NCBI GenBank assembly: GCA_036745245.1
Contig: DAIOGN010000057.1
Span: forward strand, 1-19,375
Length of the DNA: 19,375 nt
Origin: DAIOGN01 sp036745245
GTDB taxonomy: Bacteria > Zixibacteria > MSB-5A5 > JAUVRN01
Reading direction: 5' to 3'
Shown here: positions 1 through 7,163 of the stretch, in pieces
How the letters are laid out: the number at the start of each line of letters is the position of its first letter
Numbering within the stretch: position 1 is the first letter of the stretch
Notes under the pieces: model-generated
The model's input: the letters and a program-made list of their open reading frames with translations, nothing else
Database searches by the model: none
What the model was told of the DNA's origin: nothing
Made by a program: the position numbers and the translations under genes

Positions 1-273
1 GACGCCGCCCGCCCGCTGCACTGCGAGGTAGGCCTGGCCCCACTCGGGGCTGTTGGCACCCAGGATTCCGATCCGGTCGCCGGGGGCCAATCCGTCGTCC
101 ACCAGAGCGCGCGCTACGTTGTCGACGCGCCCGGCCAGCTCCGAAAACGTCACATGCCGCCAGGCTTCGTCGTGCCACGCCAGGAGGGCGGGTCGATCGC
201 CCAGTGTTCGGGCGGCGGCGGAGATGGCCTCGGCCACAGACCCACGGGGCATGTCGTGCAAGTGTGAGCCCAT
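1..273 (-). CDS. AMP-dependent acyl-CoA synthetase, N-terminal part (3' end beyond window)
   Basis: About 91 codons are visible before the gene leaves the window. The translation begins MGSHLHDMPRGSVAEAIS and continues with features of the N-terminal region of long-chain fatty acyl-CoA synthetases (ANL superfamily): a DRPALLAW strand, VTFSELAGRVDNVARAL and then GLAPGDRIGILGANSPEWG. The family makes acyl-CoA from fatty acid, ATP and CoA through an acyl-adenylate. The adenylation motifs lie outside the window, so substrate cannot be judged. The ATG at 273 is the first start after the terminator at 315-343; a second ATG lies seven codons in (252). No Shine-Dalgarno is visible before either. A TGGACA / TATCCA pair with a 17-nt spacer (284-312) would start the transcript only a few bases before the ATG. 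The family call is firm; the exact start is not. Confidence 0.85.
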   Translation of the reverse strand, partial: MGSHLHDMPRGSVAEAISAAARTLGDRPALLAWHDEAWRHVTFSELAGRVDNVARALVDDGLAPGDRIGILGANSPEWGQAYLAVQRAGGV

Positions 274-283
274 CGTGTGGTCA

Positions 284-312
284 TGGATAGCGCCGCGTTC
301 CGGGTCTGTCCA
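284..312 (-). promoter_or_regulatory. Possible sigma-70-like promoter for the acyl-CoA synthetase gene
   Basis: On the minus strand TGGACA (312-307, five of six bases of TTGACA) is followed after 17 nt by TATCCA (289-284). The -10 match is poor because the last T is missing. It is the only visible candidate in the 41-nt gap between the pil operon terminator and the ATG, and it would give an almost leaderless mRNA. Confidence 0.3.
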
Positions 313-314
313 TG

Positions 315-343
315 AAAAAAGGCCCCGCCGGAGCGGGGCCTTT
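315..343 (-). terminator. Rho-independent terminator of the pil operon
   Basis: A perfect 11-bp stem with a 4-nt loop (AAAGGCCCCGC, loop, GCGGGGCCTTT) spans 318-343. On the minus strand it is followed by six T residues. It lies 28 bp beyond the pilQ stop codon and separates the pil operon from the acyl-CoA synthetase gene. Confidence 0.9.
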
Positions 344-370
344 GAGGATAACGTCCTGCGTGGAACGGAC

Positions 371-1672
371 TCAGTTGACCTTTTCGGCAGCCGGAGCAGG
401 AACCGACGAGTGCATGGTCATGTCGTCGGCGTCCACCACGTTGGGCGTCACGAAGATCACCAGGTCCCGGTCCACGGTCTTGCGCTGCTTGTAGCTGAAC
501 AGATAGCCGAGCAGCGGAATGTCCTTGAGAATCGGCACGCCCACGTGACTCTCGATCACGTCCTGCGTCGTGAGCCCGCCGATCACCGCGGTCTGACCGT
601 TGTCCACCACCACCTTGGTCTCGGCGTTGCTCGTGTTGATGATCACGCCGTTCGGATCGAACGCGTAGGTGGAGCGCTCGGGCTTCAGGTGCATAAGGAT
701 CTTGTTTTCGGCCGTGATGTGCGGCGTCACGCGAAGGATCGTGCCCACTTCGGTGAACTCGATCACCACGTTGCCCGCATCGTCGAACTGCTTGATCGGG
801 ATCTTCTGACCCAGCTGGATGCGGGCTTCGTTGTTGTCGACCGTGGTGATTTCGGGATGCGCCACCACCTTGGCCTTGCCGGTATTCGACAGCATCGACA
901 GAGCGGCTTCGATGTCCACCCCGTTGGTGAGCGCGTCGAAGGTGAAGCGGCCCACCTTGTCCGACACCTTGTCGGCTTCCACCGCGCCGAACGTGGTGGC
1001 CGGATTGCCGTCGATCGTGCTCTGGCCCGTGAGGCTCCAGCGCACGCCCATTTCAAACAGATCCTCGGTGGAGATTTCCACGAGCTTGGCCGAGATCTTG
1101 ATCTGCTCGATCGGGCGGTCGAGCGACGTCACGAACTCGAGCAGTGAGGGAATGTTTTCCGGCACCTCGCGGATAATGAGCGAGTTGGTGCGCTTGTCGG
1201 CTTCCACCGTGCCGCGCTGGGTGAGCAGGCTCTTCACGGGCGGAACCAGTTCGGCCGCCGCTGCGTAGCCCACCTTCACGATCTCAGTGGTGAGCGGTAC
1301 GAGCATCTCGTGCTCCACGCTGCTCTTCGCATCGGCCGAGCGCTCCGCCTGGTATTCGGCGGTGGGCACCACGCGCACGTAGCCTTCTTCCTGGACCGCG
1401 GTGAGACCGTAGGTCTTGGTGACGATCTCGAGAGCCTGGTCCCACGTGATGTTCTGCAGATTGAACGTCACGTTGCCCTGCACGCCCGGCGTGGACACGA
1501 TGTTCACGTCGGCGTACTCGGCAAGGAAGTTCAACACCGAGTGGATGTCGGCGTTCTGGAAGTTCAGAGATTTGATAATCTCGTCCTTCTGGGGGCTCTG
1601 TGCGCCCACGAACGCCGTGGTCGCGAAGACCGCAAGGGTCACCCAGATCCACCAGTTCTTGGTCTGACGCAT
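371..1672 (-). CDS. pilQ: PilQ-type secretin of the type IV pilus, short form without AMIN domain
   Basis: This 433-aa protein should form the outer-membrane secretin ring through which the pilus passes. Residues 1-24 are a signal peptide. Residues about 34-103 fit the STN/N0 domain (SLNFQNADIHSVLNFLAEY), about 125-188 the N1 domain, and about 190-415 the secretin core. The core ends with the signature VPILKDIPLLGYLFSYKQR followed by DLVIFVTPNVV. Most PilQ proteins are 600-900 aa and begin with one or more AMIN domains; none is present here, and the AMIN domain sits on the neighbouring upstream protein. A GAGAGG Shine-Dalgarno lies 8 nt before the ATG and overlaps the stop of the upstream gene (11-nt gap). 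This is the last gene of the pilMNO(P)Q operon, closed by the terminator at 315-343. Confidence 0.95.
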   Translation of the reverse strand: MRQTKNWWIWVTLAVFATTAFVGAQSPQKDEIIKSLNFQNADIHSVLNFLAEYADVNIVSTPGVQGNVTFNLQNITWDQALEIVTKTYGLTAVQEEGYVRVVPTAEYQAERSADAKSSVEHEMLVPLTTEIVKVGYAAAAELVPPVKSLLTQRGTVEADKRTNSLIIREVPENIPSLLEFVTSLDRPIEQIKISAKLVEISTEDLFEMGVRWSLTGQSTIDGNPATTFGAVEADKVSDKVGRFTFDALTNGVDIEAALSMLSNTGKAKVVAHPEITTVDNNEARIQLGQKIPIKQFDDAGNVVIEFTEVGTILRVTPHITAENKILMHLKPERSTYAFDPNGVIINTSNAETKVVVDNGQTAVIGGLTTQDVIESHVGVPILKDIPLLGYLFSYKQRKTVDRDLVIFVTPNVVDADDMTMHSSVPAPAAEKVN

Positions 1673-1683
1673 AGTTGTACCTC

Positions 1684-3444
1684 TCAGCCTTCCGGTTCCA
1701 GATCAATGTGCACCGAGCGACTCCAGCCAAACTCTGTCAGGTTGAAGTACGCACGATTGTTTGTCAGTTGTGTGAGGCTGCCGTTTTTCACGCGGTCGCC
1801 TTTTCTCAGGATGTAGCCGTAGCCGTTGGCGTCTTCGAAGAGCCCCCAGCTTTCCATCACGTCTTGCAGTACGCCCACCAGACGCAGGGTGGTGACGTCG
1901 GGCAGCGCAGCCGCGCTGTACCCGCCGGCCGTCAACAGCGCCTTGAACGGATCGCGTTTCCCGTGCGTGTGGTAAATGACCTGCTTGCGCTCGGGCACCA
2001 GCGCCTCCGCCGACTCCACCATGGGTGGCAGAGTGGACAGCGAGGCCACGGGGGCCGAGCCCACGTCGGTGGCCACCTCGTCCGTGCCCGTGGCCGCCGG
2101 GAGATCGGTGGATGCGGACGATGCGGCATCCCCCTCCGGAGCGGACTTCACGGCCATTTTGGGGGCCGTCGACTCGGGGGCGGATTCAATTTCAGATTCG
2201 GCTTCGGCCGAAGGCGTCTCGGCGTCTGCTGCGGCCGTGGTCGCAAGCGCTGCGGGCACAGGAAGATTGTAGTCGATCACGCGTTCGGGCTGAGCCTTCG
2301 ACGCATCGGGCAGCGGCACCTCGGGCGCCTGCTCATCACTCTTCCAGGGCTCCTGCGAGTTTTCAAACGGATCGGCAACCGCGTCCGCATGCTGCGTTTC
2401 GGCCGCAGCAGGCGCGTTCGACTCGTCCGGGAAGGCCGCGATGGCAGCGGTCTCCGGCTCGGAGGTCTGAGTGGAGTGTTGCGTGGCCGCCTGATTCGCT
2501 TCGGTCGAAGCCGGATCGGCTGTGACCATGGCGCTCTCGGTGGAGGCGGACTCGTCCCACGCGTTCTGTGTGGTGGCGTCCGACGGATCGTTGGTCGAAG
2601 TCGCTTCGTCCACGGCCAGGGCGCCAGCGGGCGCCAGAGGCAGCGCCTTCACTTCGCCGTCGGCAGCAGGCTGCGCAGCCGGCTGTGTTGAAGCCGGTGC
2701 CGCGGGCTCCGCTTCAGAAGGAGACGATGACTGCTCCGTCGTTGTGCCGGTAGCGGCGTCGATGGTGTTCTCAGATGTGCCTTCAGTGGCGGACGGCTCG
2801 GCCGTCGCGGGTGCGGCCGAAGCGTCCATTGGAGCAGCCTGTTCAGCTGCACCAGCCGACGCGGCGGGATCTGCAGTCGCTGCGGGATCCGCAGAAGCGA
2901 ACGCTTGTTCCTGGGCCGGCTCAGCCGACGTGGCAGCTTCCGAAGCAGGCGCGGCTTCAGCCCATACCGCCTGTTCGGTCTGTCCCGTGGCCGGCAGGGC
3001 TCCCTCGCGGGCGCTCCAGGTGGTGGCCATGGCCGGATCGCCAGGCAGTGAGACCAGGAGGCGGACCTGACCTTCCGGCGATTCCAGACGGTAGGCCGCG
3101 GGATGCGCCAGGTCGAGCACCACGCGCACCACGGGCTCGGGGCTCACCGCAAACTGGCTCGTGCGGATGGCCGTGATCGAGCCCTCGGGCAGCTCCGCAT
3201 AATTGTTCTGCGGCAGCCTGTGCAGCGCACCCGTTACATCCACCACGATGCGGTGCGGCTTGCCGTCCTTGGCTTCCACGATCTGGTGGGTGACGCTCAG
3301 AGGACCCTCCCCGAAGAGGGTCACCACCGTGAAGTCCTCGAACCGACCCACGGTCACGTTGGACAGGTCGCCGCCATAGGCGACCCCCGACCCCAACACG
3401 AGCGCGAAGGTGAGCGATCCAAGAGTGCGAAGGCTAGTCCACAT
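1684..3444 (-). CDS. pilP: AMIN-domain / PilP-domain fusion protein of the type IV pilus alignment complex
   Basis: The protein has 586 aa from the ATG at 3444. A signal peptide (1-24, ending GVAYG) is followed by an AMIN domain (about 28-133, with PHRIVVDVTG and PVVRVVLDL), a domain that binds peptidoglycan. About 350 residues of Ala/Glu/Pro/Ser/Thr-rich low-complexity linker follow, and then a PilP-type domain (about 485-586, starting GKRDPFKALL and containing TTLRLVGVLQD). PilP links the inner-membrane PilN/PilO to the secretin and is usually a short lipoprotein; here there is no lipobox cysteine. The start at 3444 is chosen for its GAGG 6 nt upstream. A GTG at 3456 overlaps the pilO stop but lacks a Shine-Dalgarno. 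The function in pilus-machine alignment and cell-wall anchoring is inferred from domains and operon position. Confidence 0.88.
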   Translation of the reverse strand: MWTSLRTLGSLTFALVLGSGVAYGGDLSNVTVGRFEDFTVVTLFGEGPLSVTHQIVEAKDGKPHRIVVDVTGALHRLPQNNYAELPEGSITAIRTSQFAVSPEPVVRVVLDLAHPAAYRLESPEGQVRLLVSLPGDPAMATTWSAREGALPATGQTEQAVWAEAAPASEAATSAEPAQEQAFASADPAATADPAASAGAAEQAAPMDASAAPATAEPSATEGTSENTIDAATGTTTEQSSSPSEAEPAAPASTQPAAQPAADGEVKALPLAPAGALAVDEATSTNDPSDATTQNAWDESASTESAMVTADPASTEANQAATQHSTQTSEPETAAIAAFPDESNAPAAAETQHADAVADPFENSQEPWKSDEQAPEVPLPDASKAQPERVIDYNLPVPAALATTAAADAETPSAEAESEIESAPESTAPKMAVKSAPEGDAASSASTDLPAATGTDEVATDVGSAPVASLSTLPPMVESAEALVPERKQVIYHTHGKRDPFKALLTAGGYSAAALPDVTTLRLVGVLQDVMESWGLFEDANGYGYILRKGDRVKNGSLTQLTNNRAYFNLTEFGWSRSVHIDLEPEG

Positions 3445-3452
3445 GAGAGACC

Positions 3453-4055
3453 TCACAGTTGGAGGGGTTCGATGGCGGCCGCTTCAGAGGCGAAGTACGT
3501 CGTGATCTCGAACGTCGCCGTGAGGGTGCGCGCCTTCTTGCCCTTGACCGATTCGCTCGGGCCCATGGGCACCGAAGTGATCTGGACGTTGTGAATGTTG
3601 GCGATGAAGGGAAAATTGGCGACCGAGGCGAAGAACCGGCCCAGCGTGTGATACGTGCCGGCCACCTCCATCTGGAAGCCGTTGGTCATATAAAAGCCGG
3701 TCGCCACAGGCACCTGCGGCGTCACGGACGTCACCTCGATTTCGGTGGTGAGCGCCGTCTGGTGCAGCTGGAGCAGGAACTCCTCGAGCTGGCGCTGATC
3801 GGGCAGAAGCGACGAGATGTTCACGTACTGGCTGTACAGGATCTCGTACTCTTCCTTGAGCGCATCGAAACTCTTGGCCTTCATTTCCACCGCGCGCAGA
3901 TCCCCCAGGATCCGCTCGTGCTCGCCCATCCGGGCCTCGATCTCGGCGGCCTTCGGGCTGTACATGCGCGCGTACCAGAAGTAGGCGCCCAGGCACAGTA
4001 CCATGGCCACGAGCACCAGCTTCTGATTCTTCGGGTCCTTAAGGTCTAACGCCAT
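3453..4055 (-). CDS. pilO: Type IV pilus inner-membrane alignment protein PilO
   Basis: The 200-aa protein has a short cytoplasmic N-terminus and one membrane helix (about 13-30, LVLVAMVLCLGAYFWYARMY). A coiled-coil stretch (about 35-75, EIEARMGEHERILGDLRAVE) follows, and then a ferredoxin-like periplasmic domain (LLPDQRQLEEFLLQLHQTA; AGTYHTLGRFFASVANFPFI). This is the PilO layout; PilO heterodimerises with PilN and contacts PilP. Its ATG lies inside the end of pilN (17-nt overlap) with AGGAG 7-8 nt upstream, which suggests translational coupling. The stop is followed within 9 nt by the AMIN-PilP start. It is the third gene of the pil operon. Confidence 0.95.
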   Translation of the reverse strand: MALDLKDPKNQKLVLVAMVLCLGAYFWYARMYSPKAAEIEARMGEHERILGDLRAVEMKAKSFDALKEEYEILYSQYVNISSLLPDQRQLEEFLLQLHQTALTTEIEVTSVTPQVPVATGFYMTNGFQMEVAGTYHTLGRFFASVANFPFIANIHNVQITSVPMGPSESVKGKKARTLTATFEITTYFASEAAAIEPLQL

Positions 4056-4782
4056 CTTCCGACTCCTGGGTGGGTTCCGCCGATTCGGGATTCGAGGCCA
4101 GCTCTTCGCCTTCAGCCTTGTCCAGATCGGTGGGTTGATTCGATGTGCCCGTGTAGTCCATGGTGCAAGTCAGGGCGAAGCTGTAGGCCGTGTGCTGCTC
4201 CAGCGCCACTTCGCGCGCCGTGCGCAGGTCGACGTTGGAGAAGTGCCCCGACCGGCGCATGTTGAGAATGAGGTTGGCCAGCCCCGAGAGCGAATAGGCG
4301 TAGCCTTCGATCTCCGCGGGGAACAGAGTTTGCGGCGTCGCCGACGCGGCCATCTGCGCCTGCGACGTGTCGCCCGGCGTGCGGCCCGGCGCGGGCGCCG
4401 GTGCGGACGCCATCACCTGGCGGACGCCGGTGAGCCACAGGAACTCGGGCAGCCGCGTGGACATGTCTTCCATGAGGGCGACCCAGGCCGTGCGGTTCTC
4501 GTCGAGCAGCTTCACGGCGTTGATGCGGTCGGTGATCTTTTCCTTGATCGCCACGAGAGCATCCACCATGCGGATGTCCTTCTGCAGCTGCTCGGCGCGC
4601 GCCTTGGCGATGCGGATCTTGCTCTCCAGTTCGCCCAGCTGCTGGCTCTGGTAGATGGACAGCCCGGCCATGGCGCACAACAGCGCGAGCGCGCCCAGGG
4701 CGGGGGCCAGCATCTTCCGGTTCAGGGCCACGCGCGGGCCCTGAATCTGCATTTCCTTGGGAAGTAGATTTATTTCGATCAT
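4039..4782 (-). CDS. pilN: Type IV pilus inner-membrane protein PilN
   Basis: The 247-aa protein opens with the conserved motif MIEINLLPKE, which in PilN binds the groove of cytoplasmic PilM. It has one membrane helix (about 29-46, ALGALALLCAMAGLSIY), a coiled coil (GELESKIRIAKARAEQLQKDI) and a periplasmic domain with FLWLTGVRQ and a second half around IEGYAYSLSGLANLILNMRR. It is longer than typical PilN (about 180-210 aa). The excess comes from a Pro/Ala/Thr-rich insert near residues 126-145 and an acidic tail (KAEGEELASNPE). The ATG lies 2 nt after the pilM stop, so translation is probably coupled. Confidence 0.95.
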   Translation of the reverse strand: MIEINLLPKEMQIQGPRVALNRKMLAPALGALALLCAMAGLSIYQSQQLGELESKIRIAKARAEQLQKDIRMVDALVAIKEKITDRINAVKLLDENRTAWVALMEDMSTRLPEFLWLTGVRQVMASAPAPAPGRTPGDTSQAQMAASATPQTLFPAEIEGYAYSLSGLANLILNMRRSGHFSNVDLRTAREVALEQHTAYSFALTCTMDYTGTSNQPTDLDKAEGEELASNPESAEPTQESEDGVRP

Positions 4783-4784
4783 CG

Positions 4785-5840
4785 CTACTTCACCTTTCGT
4801 GCGGCCAGCCCCACCGGGACCGCCAACAGCGGGGCGATCTTCTCAGGCTGAACGTTGGAGAATTGCTCGGGATCATATTCGATGTTGCGCAGTGGATTCG
4901 CGATTTCAATGGGGATGTTCAGCTGCGACTGAACGAACTCGGGTAGAAACGGAATGAGTGCGCCGCCGCCCGAGAGAATGATCCAGTCGATCTTGGGCAC
5001 GTCGGCCAGCTGGCGGAAGTAGGAGAACGCCACCTCCAGCCCGCCCACCAGCTCTTCCGCTGCGGCCATCACGGTGGCCTTCAGCATGTCGGGGTCCACC
5101 TGCGACTCCAGCTCTCCGCGCATGGCGCGCTGGGCCAGCTCGGCCGAGAGGCGGAATTCGCGCTGCACGGCCTCGAAGACCAGGCGACCGCCCGAGGGCA
5201 CGTCGCGCGTGGAGTGGTACAGGCCGCCCACCAGGAAGGTGCAGTTGGTGAGATCCGATCCCACGTTCACCAGTGCGGTGACGCGCGAGGGGTCGGAGTC
5301 GTAATTGATTTCGTAGGCGTTGAGAATGGCGAAGGCGTCGGTGTCCACCACCACGGGGCGAAGCCCGGCCGCCTGAATGAGCTCGAGGTACTCGTGCAGG
5401 AATTCGTTACGGGCCGCCACGAGGAGCACATCCATCTTCCCCGTCTCCTCGTGCACGGTGATCACGTGGTAGTCGAGGGTCACATCCTCCACGTCGAAGG
5501 GCGCGCGCTGCTCGGCTTCGAACAGAATGGCCTGCTCGGCCTCGGCGCCCGACTTCCGGTCGATCGTGATCTTGTCGGTGAGCACGCCGTGGCCGGAGAT
5601 CGACACGACCACGTCGCGAGTCTTGGGGTCCACCTCATCGATGAGGCTCTGCAGCTCGAAGACGATCTGCTCGCGGTCCTTGATCTCCTCCGCCACGATG
5701 CATTCCGGCGGCAGCTCTCTGATTCCGAGTGCCTTCAGAACGTGGCCGCCCGCTTTATGCTCGAGCTTCACCAACTTGATGCTGTTGGCACCGACATCCA
5801 GTCCCGTCACCTCTTTGGCAGTCCGTCCGAAATTCAACAT
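4785..5840 (-). CDS. pilM: Type IV pilus assembly ATPase-like protein PilM
   Basis: The 351-aa protein is an actin-fold (FtsA-like) cytoplasmic protein that holds the N-terminus of PilN. It shows the phosphate-1 motif GLDVGANSIKLVKLE near residue 14, VDTDAFAILNAYE near 165, the phosphate-2-like stretch ALVNVGSDLTNCTFL and the adenosine motif IILSGGGALIPFL. Length is normal for PilM. A good Shine-Dalgarno (GGAGG, 4 nt from the ATG) supports the start. It is the first gene of the operon; the pilus motor, major pilin, platform protein and prepilin peptidase genes are not in the window. Confidence 0.96.
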   Translation of the reverse strand: MLNFGRTAKEVTGLDVGANSIKLVKLEHKAGGHVLKALGIRELPPECIVAEEIKDREQIVFELQSLIDEVDPKTRDVVVSISGHGVLTDKITIDRKSGAEAEQAILFEAEQRAPFDVEDVTLDYHVITVHEETGKMDVLLVAARNEFLHEYLELIQAAGLRPVVVDTDAFAILNAYEINYDSDPSRVTALVNVGSDLTNCTFLVGGLYHSTRDVPSGGRLVFEAVQREFRLSAELAQRAMRGELESQVDPDMLKATVMAAAEELVGGLEVAFSYFRQLADVPKIDWIILSGGGALIPFLPEFVQSQLNIPIEIANPLRNIEYDPEQFSNVQPEKIAPLLAVPVGLAARKVK

Positions 5841-5869
5841 GATGCCTCCAGAACCCCTTGTGCGATTGC

Positions 5870-5888
5870 CCCCTGCACGAGTCAGGGG
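5870..5888. repeat. Short inverted repeat in the pilM leader
   Basis: A 6-bp stem (CCCCTG / CAGGGG) with a 7-nt loop lies about 30 nt upstream of the pilM start, inside the 154-nt gap to the next gene. It could be a 5'-UTR hairpin or a small operator. No convincing promoter hexamers or known riboswitch consensus were recognised in this gap. Confidence 0.35.
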
Positions 5889-5921
5889 ACGCTACGTCAG
5901 TAGTCTTATCGACTTGCGCCC

Positions 5922-5958
5922 ATAAAAATTAAGGCGGCCACTACAGATTTGGCCGCCT
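5922..5958 (-). terminator. Rho-independent terminator after the minor pilin operon
   Basis: A perfect 9-bp stem (AGGCGGCCA / TGGCCGCCT, 5932-5958) with a 9-nt loop is followed on the minus strand by TTAATTTTTATG. It lies 37 bp after the stop of the GspH/FimT-like gene, between it and the pilM promoter region, so the minor pilins and pilMNOPQ should be separate transcription units. Confidence 0.8.
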
Positions 5959-5994
5959 GGGTGCCGGGGTCCGGCGAGGGTAAGTTATGTCAGG

Positions 5995-6486
5995 TCAGGT
6001 GCCTAGCTCGGAGAGGCGCACCCGCCCCGTGGAAGCCAGCACATTAATGGACATGATAATGGAACCGTCTCCGGTCACCACCTGGAGGTCGCCGGAGGTG
6101 CTGGCGGCGCCGGTGGAGCTGAAGACCACGCAATTGTTTGCATACGTGCACGAATTGAGGGCGATGTCGTTGGAGAGGGTGTCCGCGTTCAAGAGAGAGT
6201 CGGACACCGAGTACGACTGCGACGCCGGGTCATTCGTGTCGGCGAACGTGATCATGGAGCGGTTGCCCAGATTGAAGGACACGCCGTACGGCCGCCGCTC
6301 GGCCACCGCCTTCGAGCGCGCCAGGCGAAGCTGCGACACCACGTCGCGCGCCGCCGATTTCACCCTGAGCTTGGGCATGTAGGACAGGAAGCTCGGCACC
6401 GCCATGGCGGACATGATGCCGATCACCGCCACCACGGTCATGAGTTCGATGAACGTAATGCCCCGCTGATTATGCCAGAGTTTCAT
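5995..6486 (-). CDS. GspH/FimT-family minor pilin (prepilin)
   Basis: This 163-aa prepilin has a type III signal: leader MKLWHNQRG, then mature N-terminus ITFIELMTVVAVIGIMS with the required Glu at +5. Position +1 is Ile instead of the usual Phe. The hydrophobic helix is followed by SAARDVVSQLRLARSKAVAERRPYGVSF, the diagnostic pattern of the GspH/FimT family, and a beta-rich Ser/Asn/Thr-rich head. FimT-like pilins help initiate pilus assembly or act in DNA uptake; GspH is the type II secretion equivalent. With pilMNOPQ next door, a type IV pilus role is more likely. Two Cys residues in the head (CTYANNC) could form a small disulfide loop. The start lies 11 nt after the preceding gene, in the same operon; the Shine-Dalgarno is weak. 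Confidence 0.9.
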   Translation of the reverse strand: MKLWHNQRGITFIELMTVVAVIGIMSAMAVPSFLSYMPKLRVKSAARDVVSQLRLARSKAVAERRPYGVSFNLGNRSMITFADTNDPASQSYSVSDSLLNADTLSNDIALNSCTYANNCVVFSSTGAASTSGDLQVVTGDGSIIMSINVLASTGRVRLSELGT

Positions 6487-6497
6487 AGTGCCGCCCG

Positions 6498-6893
6498 TCA
6501 GATGGTCCTGTAGGTGAAGAACTCCAGTCGGCGCGCCACGCCGGCCTGGTCAGTCCAGTTCACGCGCACGAAGATCTTGAACACACCGGCCGGCACGGTG
6601 CCGTCGGTGGCCGTGTTGTCTACGCGTGCCATGTAAAAGTAGTGGTTGTCCACGCCCGCGGAGTCGACGTGAGGCAGGCTGGCGAACGTCGCTGCGTTCT
6701 TCAGCTCCTCGATCTTGTCCTGGGCGATGACGTTGGCGCGGGTGGCCTCATTGGAGAAGGCGTTGCCCGTGATCGAAACCGCCATCAGTGGCGCCAGTCC
6801 CAGCACGCCGATGGCCAGCACGATACAGGACACCATGACTTCGATGAGGGTGAACCCGTCGTCCTTCCGTAACCTGACTGCCTTCATAGCCAT
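6498..6893 (-). CDS. PilV-like minor pilin (prepilin)
   Basis: This 131-aa prepilin has the leader MAMKAVRLRKDDG and then FTLIEVMVSCIVLAIGVLGLAPL, with Phe at +1 and Glu at +5. The string VLAIGVLGLAPLM followed by NEATRANVIAQDKIEELKN is typical of the PilV / GspI-type minor pilin family. The frame is open upstream to 7208, but the ATG at 6893 is preferred. It has AGGAG immediately upstream and begins the prepilin signal at a normal distance. A sigma-54 promoter ends a few bases before it, and the upstream region is non-coding in character. A second ATG two codons in (6887) is equally possible. It is the first gene of a two-gene minor pilin operon. Confidence 0.88.
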   Translation of the reverse strand: MAMKAVRLRKDDGFTLIEVMVSCIVLAIGVLGLAPLMAVSITGNAFSNEATRANVIAQDKIEELKNAATFASLPHVDSAGVDNHYFYMARVDNTATDGTVPAGVFKIFVRVNWTDQAGVARRLEFFTYRTI

Positions 6894-6912
6894 ATTCTCC
6901 TGACCTCTGTTG

Positions 6913-6928
6913 AGCAACAGACATGCCG
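6913..6928 (-). promoter_or_regulatory. Sigma-54 (-24/-12) promoter of the minor pilin operon
   Basis: The minus strand reads CGGCATGTCTGTTGCT, against the consensus TGGCACGNNNNTTGCW. The invariant GG and GC are present with the required 10 bp between them, and 10 of 12 defined bases match. Transcription would start near 6902, leaving a leader of about nine bases that consists almost only of the AGGAG ribosome-binding site. PilR-activated sigma-54 promoters are the established mode of pilin control in Pseudomonas and others, and an NtrC-family activator is encoded at 9291-10661. Confidence 0.75.
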
Positions 6929-6984
6929 GTCCCTGACGTTGTATCGGCACGGTGCTCCCGACCTCTAAGCCATTTCCGATCAGG

Positions 6985-7067
6985 CACTTCGGGGGATCCG
7001 GCGGGTCGCGCAGGCCTCTCCAGAGGCCACCTCCGGACGAGTTCATCACCACCTGGCGCCCGAAGTG
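6985..7067. repeat. Nested inverted repeats upstream of the sigma-54 promoter (candidate enhancer)
   Basis: Three nested complementary pairs are seen: CACTTCGGG (6985-6993) with CCCGAAGTG (7059-7067), TCCGG (6997-7001) with CCGGA (7033-7037), and GGCCTCT (7013-7019) with AGAGGCC (7022-7028). The block lies about 83-165 bp upstream of the predicted pilin transcription start, the usual place for NtrC-type activator sites. A structured RNA is the alternative. Confidence 0.5.
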
Positions 7068-7135
7068 TGGGGGCCGGCCCATAGTCCTCCCTATTGCAGT
7101 GCGGTTCGGCCGTGGCGCGGAATACGGGGTCTCCG

Positions 7136-7163
7136 TTGACAATTGACGCGCGACCGGTAGATT
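7136..7163 (+). promoter_or_regulatory. Sigma-70-like promoter for the subtilase gene
   Basis: A perfect -35 TTGACA (7136-7141) is followed after 16 nt by TAGATT (7158-7163), matching four of six -10 bases. A second overlapping TTGACG starts at 7143. The start of transcription would be near 7170, giving a leader of about 55 nt with AAAGGAG at 7209-7215. Confidence 0.5.

Noticed and set aside
53..1147. Long plus-strand open frame opposite pilQ
   Set aside because: It is antisense to a clear secretin gene, rich in His/Arg/Val from reversed codons, crosses a terminator and has no recognisable domain.
1675..2691. Long plus-strand open frame opposite the AMIN-PilP linker, Gly/Arg-rich
   Set aside because: Composition follows from reading Ala/Glu/Ser codons backwards in GC-rich DNA; the opposite strand has AMIN and PilP domains and operon spacing.
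6985..7067. Cyclic-di-GMP riboswitch, SRP RNA or other known RNA before the pilins
   Set aside because: A TCCGGAGG stretch on the minus strand recalls SRP RNA and nested stems suggest an RNA, but the conserved loop sequences of these families are absent. The predicted pilin transcript starts downstream of it.
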